A stretch of DNA of 64,000 nt from Podospora pseudoanserina (Eukaryota; Ascomycota; Sordariomycetes; Sordariales; Podosporaceae): assembly GCF_035222485.1 (NCBI RefSeq), contig NC_085920.1:2356001-2420000 (forward strand), given 5' to 3'. Below, one piece after another: positions 62,136-64,000 of the stretch (the stretch's first letter is position 1; the number at the start of each line of letters is the position of its first letter). The notes below the pieces were generated by a model. It was not told the DNA's origin, did not search any database, and saw only the letters and a list, made by a program, of their open reading frames with translations. The translations under genes were made by a program, and so were the position numbers.

Positions 62136-64000
62136 TCAAGCAGACGGCCCTCCGTCTCTCCCCTTATTCGCCATCCTCAAGCTCTCCTCCAACGCCCTCT
62201 TCAAATCTTCATCGTCCTCATCCGAATACTCATTCAACACCTCCCACGACTCGGAAACATCCTTCCCCTTCCCCTCCCGCGATCCGCTCTGCCGCGTCGC
62301 CCGCTTAAACTCCTCCTCCTGCAAGCTCTGTTTCTTGACATACTCGAGCACAATCTCCTCTTCCGTCATCTGCCGCTGGAGCTTCTCCTTGTCTTTTCTA
62401 AACTCCTTCTCTGACTCCTCCAGAGCTCGGCGAAGTTGCTCCTCTTCGTCGTCACGGTCATTGCTGTTTCGCTGAGGAGGCGTGCCGCCACTGTTCCCCG
62501 GCAGCTCAAACGCTTCATCTCGGGGACTCGGCACAGGCTTCCTCTGCAGATTCCTCAAGGCCGCCTTCTCATCAGCATAATAGGGCTGATACGACTGCCC
62601 CCGCTGATCAGCCTGCTCCTCCATCAAGCTCTGCCTCACCGCCTCTTCGATCAAAGCTTGGTATTCCTCATCCGTGATGTTGGTGAACTCCTCATCAGAG
62701 ATATAATTCCCCTTAAAATCCACCGGCCACCCAGCGTCGAACTGCGGCGGCCTCTCGGGGGGTGTATTCTGCCCAGAGGCTCCCCGATTGTCCACAGCCT
62801 GGTTCTCCGCAGCCGCCAACGCCCTCTCCGCCGCCTGCCTCCTCATCCCCATAACACTCGCCCTAACCAGTTGCTCAATCGCCGCATCCTCCTCCGGATT
62901 TCCATTCGAAGTCCTCTGCACCGACTCCCGAATCGCAGCCTCAATAGCCTCATGATCATCCAGCGCCATCAGCATATTGTTCGTGCTAGAGCTCGCACTC
63001 CCTCTGCTCATCCCCCTCTCCGGAGGCGTCACATCCCCAGGTGACATCGGCGACGCCGCTCCTCCCTGATGCGTCCTCCTCCACTCCTCCTTTTGTCTAT
63101 GCAACTCCTTTCTCTTATCAAAACTCAACCCCCTCGTCCTGAGCCATCCCGTCTTTGGCTCTTCCTCCTTGTTATTGCTACTGCCCTCGCCGCTCAACTC
63201 CCTATCCTCATTCTTGATATCTTTATACCGGGAGTACAACCCCTTCAAATCATGCCCATCCTGCCTCATCTCCCTCCATCTCGCCAAGATATCCCTCCTC
63301 TCCTCCTCGGTCGAGAACTCGAGGTCCTCCTCCCCTTGCTTGGCCCGACTGGCAATGATGTACCCCATCACCTCCGTCTTGGAGAAGTAACTCTTCCTCA
63401 TCTGAACTTGCACTCCCTGGGAGAAATACGCCGGGATCGACCACAAGGCAGCCGAGTTCTTGAGGAAGAACCCGCCTACTCCCTTGCCAAAACCCTTGAC
63501 CAGGCCAACGGGGCCTTCCTTCTGTGCGCCTTTCCAGGGCTGGGTAAAGAGGCCAGAGACGCCATCATAGACACCCAGGCTGAACTCCTTGCCAGCTACG
63601 CGGACGCCGGAGCTGAAACCGGTGACCTTCTCCACTGGACGGACTGTCTCATCGTGATAGAGCTTTGGTGCGTTGCGAAAGCCGCGGGCGACGCCCAGGC
63701 AGAAGTTGGTGTGGACCTTTGCGCCCACGCCTAGGATGCGCATGGCGCCTTTGCCTGCTCCTACCGCAAGGTCGAGGTTGAAGGGTTCGCGGGTGGGGGA
63801 GCTTGAGCCCGATGCTCGGGTTGGGGGAGGGGAGAGCTTGGAGGAGGTGTCGGTCCCGGTGCCGGTGTCGATTCTGGTGAAGGCGGTGGGAGTGGTAGAG
63901 TTGGAGCTGATGCTGGCTGCGTCGGCGGCGTGGGAGGTGGTTCGTTGATGAGAGGAGCTGGGTGAGATGGTGGTGGCTGAGATGGAGGCTGCATCATCAA
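62136..64000 (-). CDS. C-terminal part of a sterol-glucosyltransferase-like protein with UIMs (5' end outside window)
   Basis: The frame is open from the right edge (first full codon 63996-63998) to a stop at 62136, giving 620 residues; the gene continues beyond the window. The segment LDLAVGAGKGAMRILGVGAK followed by CLGVARGFRNAPKLYHDETVRP and SGVRVAGKEFSLGVYDGVSG matches the region after the GT28/UDPGT catalytic part in fungal sterol-glucosyltransferase-like proteins (Atg26-related); the catalytic domain itself is not visible here. The C-terminal half carries ubiquitin-interacting motifs: canonical IEAAIRES, IEEAVRQS, LRRALEES and LKRALEES, each with the Ala and Ser in the right spacing, plus two weaker copies (IEQLVRAS, LEYVKKQS). 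Long Ser/Gly linkers separate them. A role in linking a membrane-lipid enzyme to ubiquitinated cargo is inferred from the motifs. Confidence 0.7.
   Translation of the reverse strand, partial: DDAASISATTISPSSSHQRTTSHAADAASISSNSTTPTAFTRIDTGTGTDTSSKLSPPPTRASGSSSPTREPFNLDLAVGAGKGAMRILGVGAKVHTNFCLGVARGFRNAPKLYHDETVRPVEKVTGFSSGVRVAGKEFSLGVYDGVSGLFTQPWKGAQKEGPVGLVKGFGKGVGGFFLKNSAALWSIPAYFSQGVQVQMRKSYFSKTEVMGYIIASRAKQGEEDLEFSTEEERRDILARWREMRQDGHDLKGLYSRYKDIKNEDRELSGEGSSNNKEEEPKTGWLRTRGLSFDKRKELHRQKEEWRRTHQGGAASPMSPGDVTPPERGMSRGSASSSTNNMLMALDDHEAIEAAIRESVQRTSNGNPEEDAAIEQLVRASVMGMRRQAAERALAAAENQAVDNRGASGQNTPPERPPQFDAGWPVDFKGNYISDEEFTNITDEEYQALIEEAVRQSLMEEQADQRGQSYQPYYADEKAALRNLQRKPVPSPRDEAFELPGNSGGTPPQRNSNDRDDEEEQLRRALEESEKEFRKDKEKLQRQMTEEEIVLEYVKKQSLQEEEFKRATRQSGSREGKGKDVSESWEVLNEYSDEDDEDLKRALEESLRMANKGRDGGPSA

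Overview
This window is chromosomal DNA of a filamentous ascomycete, most likely a Sordariomycete of the Sordariales type. The evidence is the gene structure: short GT-AG introns of about 50-100 nt with CTAAC/CTGAC branch points, compact and tightly packed genes, mixed strands, and typical fungal families (Ame1, VTC4, Rmt2, NmrA-like, OTT_1508-like deaminase). I see no rRNA, tRNA, CRISPR array or intact transposon. Exon coordinates were assembled by eye from splice signals and reading frames; none has transcript support.

Layout. 0.3-7.2 kb: the inner-kinetochore protein AME1 (CENP-U type), a twin-CX9C protein of the EMI1/DUF3128 family, and a secreted, probably GPI-anchored Ala/Pro-rich protein. 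7.2-10.3 kb: non-coding DNA with degenerate repeats and two long homopolymers. 10.3-12.1 kb: a four-exon C2H2-like zinc-finger protein. 12.1-22.3 kb: a 10-kb gene desert made of several unrelated degenerate minisatellites, a near-perfect hairpin and a broken piece of a DEAD-box helicase gene. 22.3-28.5 kb: BET2 (Rab geranylgeranyl transferase beta) and a RhoGAP. 29.6-32.2 kb: RRS1 and mitochondrial ribosomal protein mS29, divergent from one promoter region. 32.6-43.3 kb: MCM7 and PEX1 (divergent), then a WDR6/RTT10 homologue. 43.7-45.8 kb: a small zinc-knuckle candidate and a decayed aminoglycoside-phosphotransferase-like gene. 46.1-50.5 kb: hexokinase and cystathionine gamma-synthase, tail to tail. 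51.3-59.1 kb: VTC4 polyphosphate polymerase and RMT2 (divergent), then an OTT_1508-like deaminase protein. 59.4-61.9 kb: an NmrA-like oxidoreductase and a SnoaL-like protein, divergent. 62.1-64.0 kb: the C-terminal part of a sterol-glucosyltransferase-like protein with several ubiquitin-interacting motifs, cut by the window edge.

Most intact genes are housekeeping: chromosome segregation and replication, peroxisome import, ribosome assembly, glycolysis, sulfur amino acids and polyphosphate. Two features stand out. The hexokinase gene has a very long first intron that holds a second possible first exon, in frame and joined by a 51-nt GC-AG intron, which would replace the N-terminal signalling peptide. 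The gene desert is a mosaic of at least five different tandem repeats.
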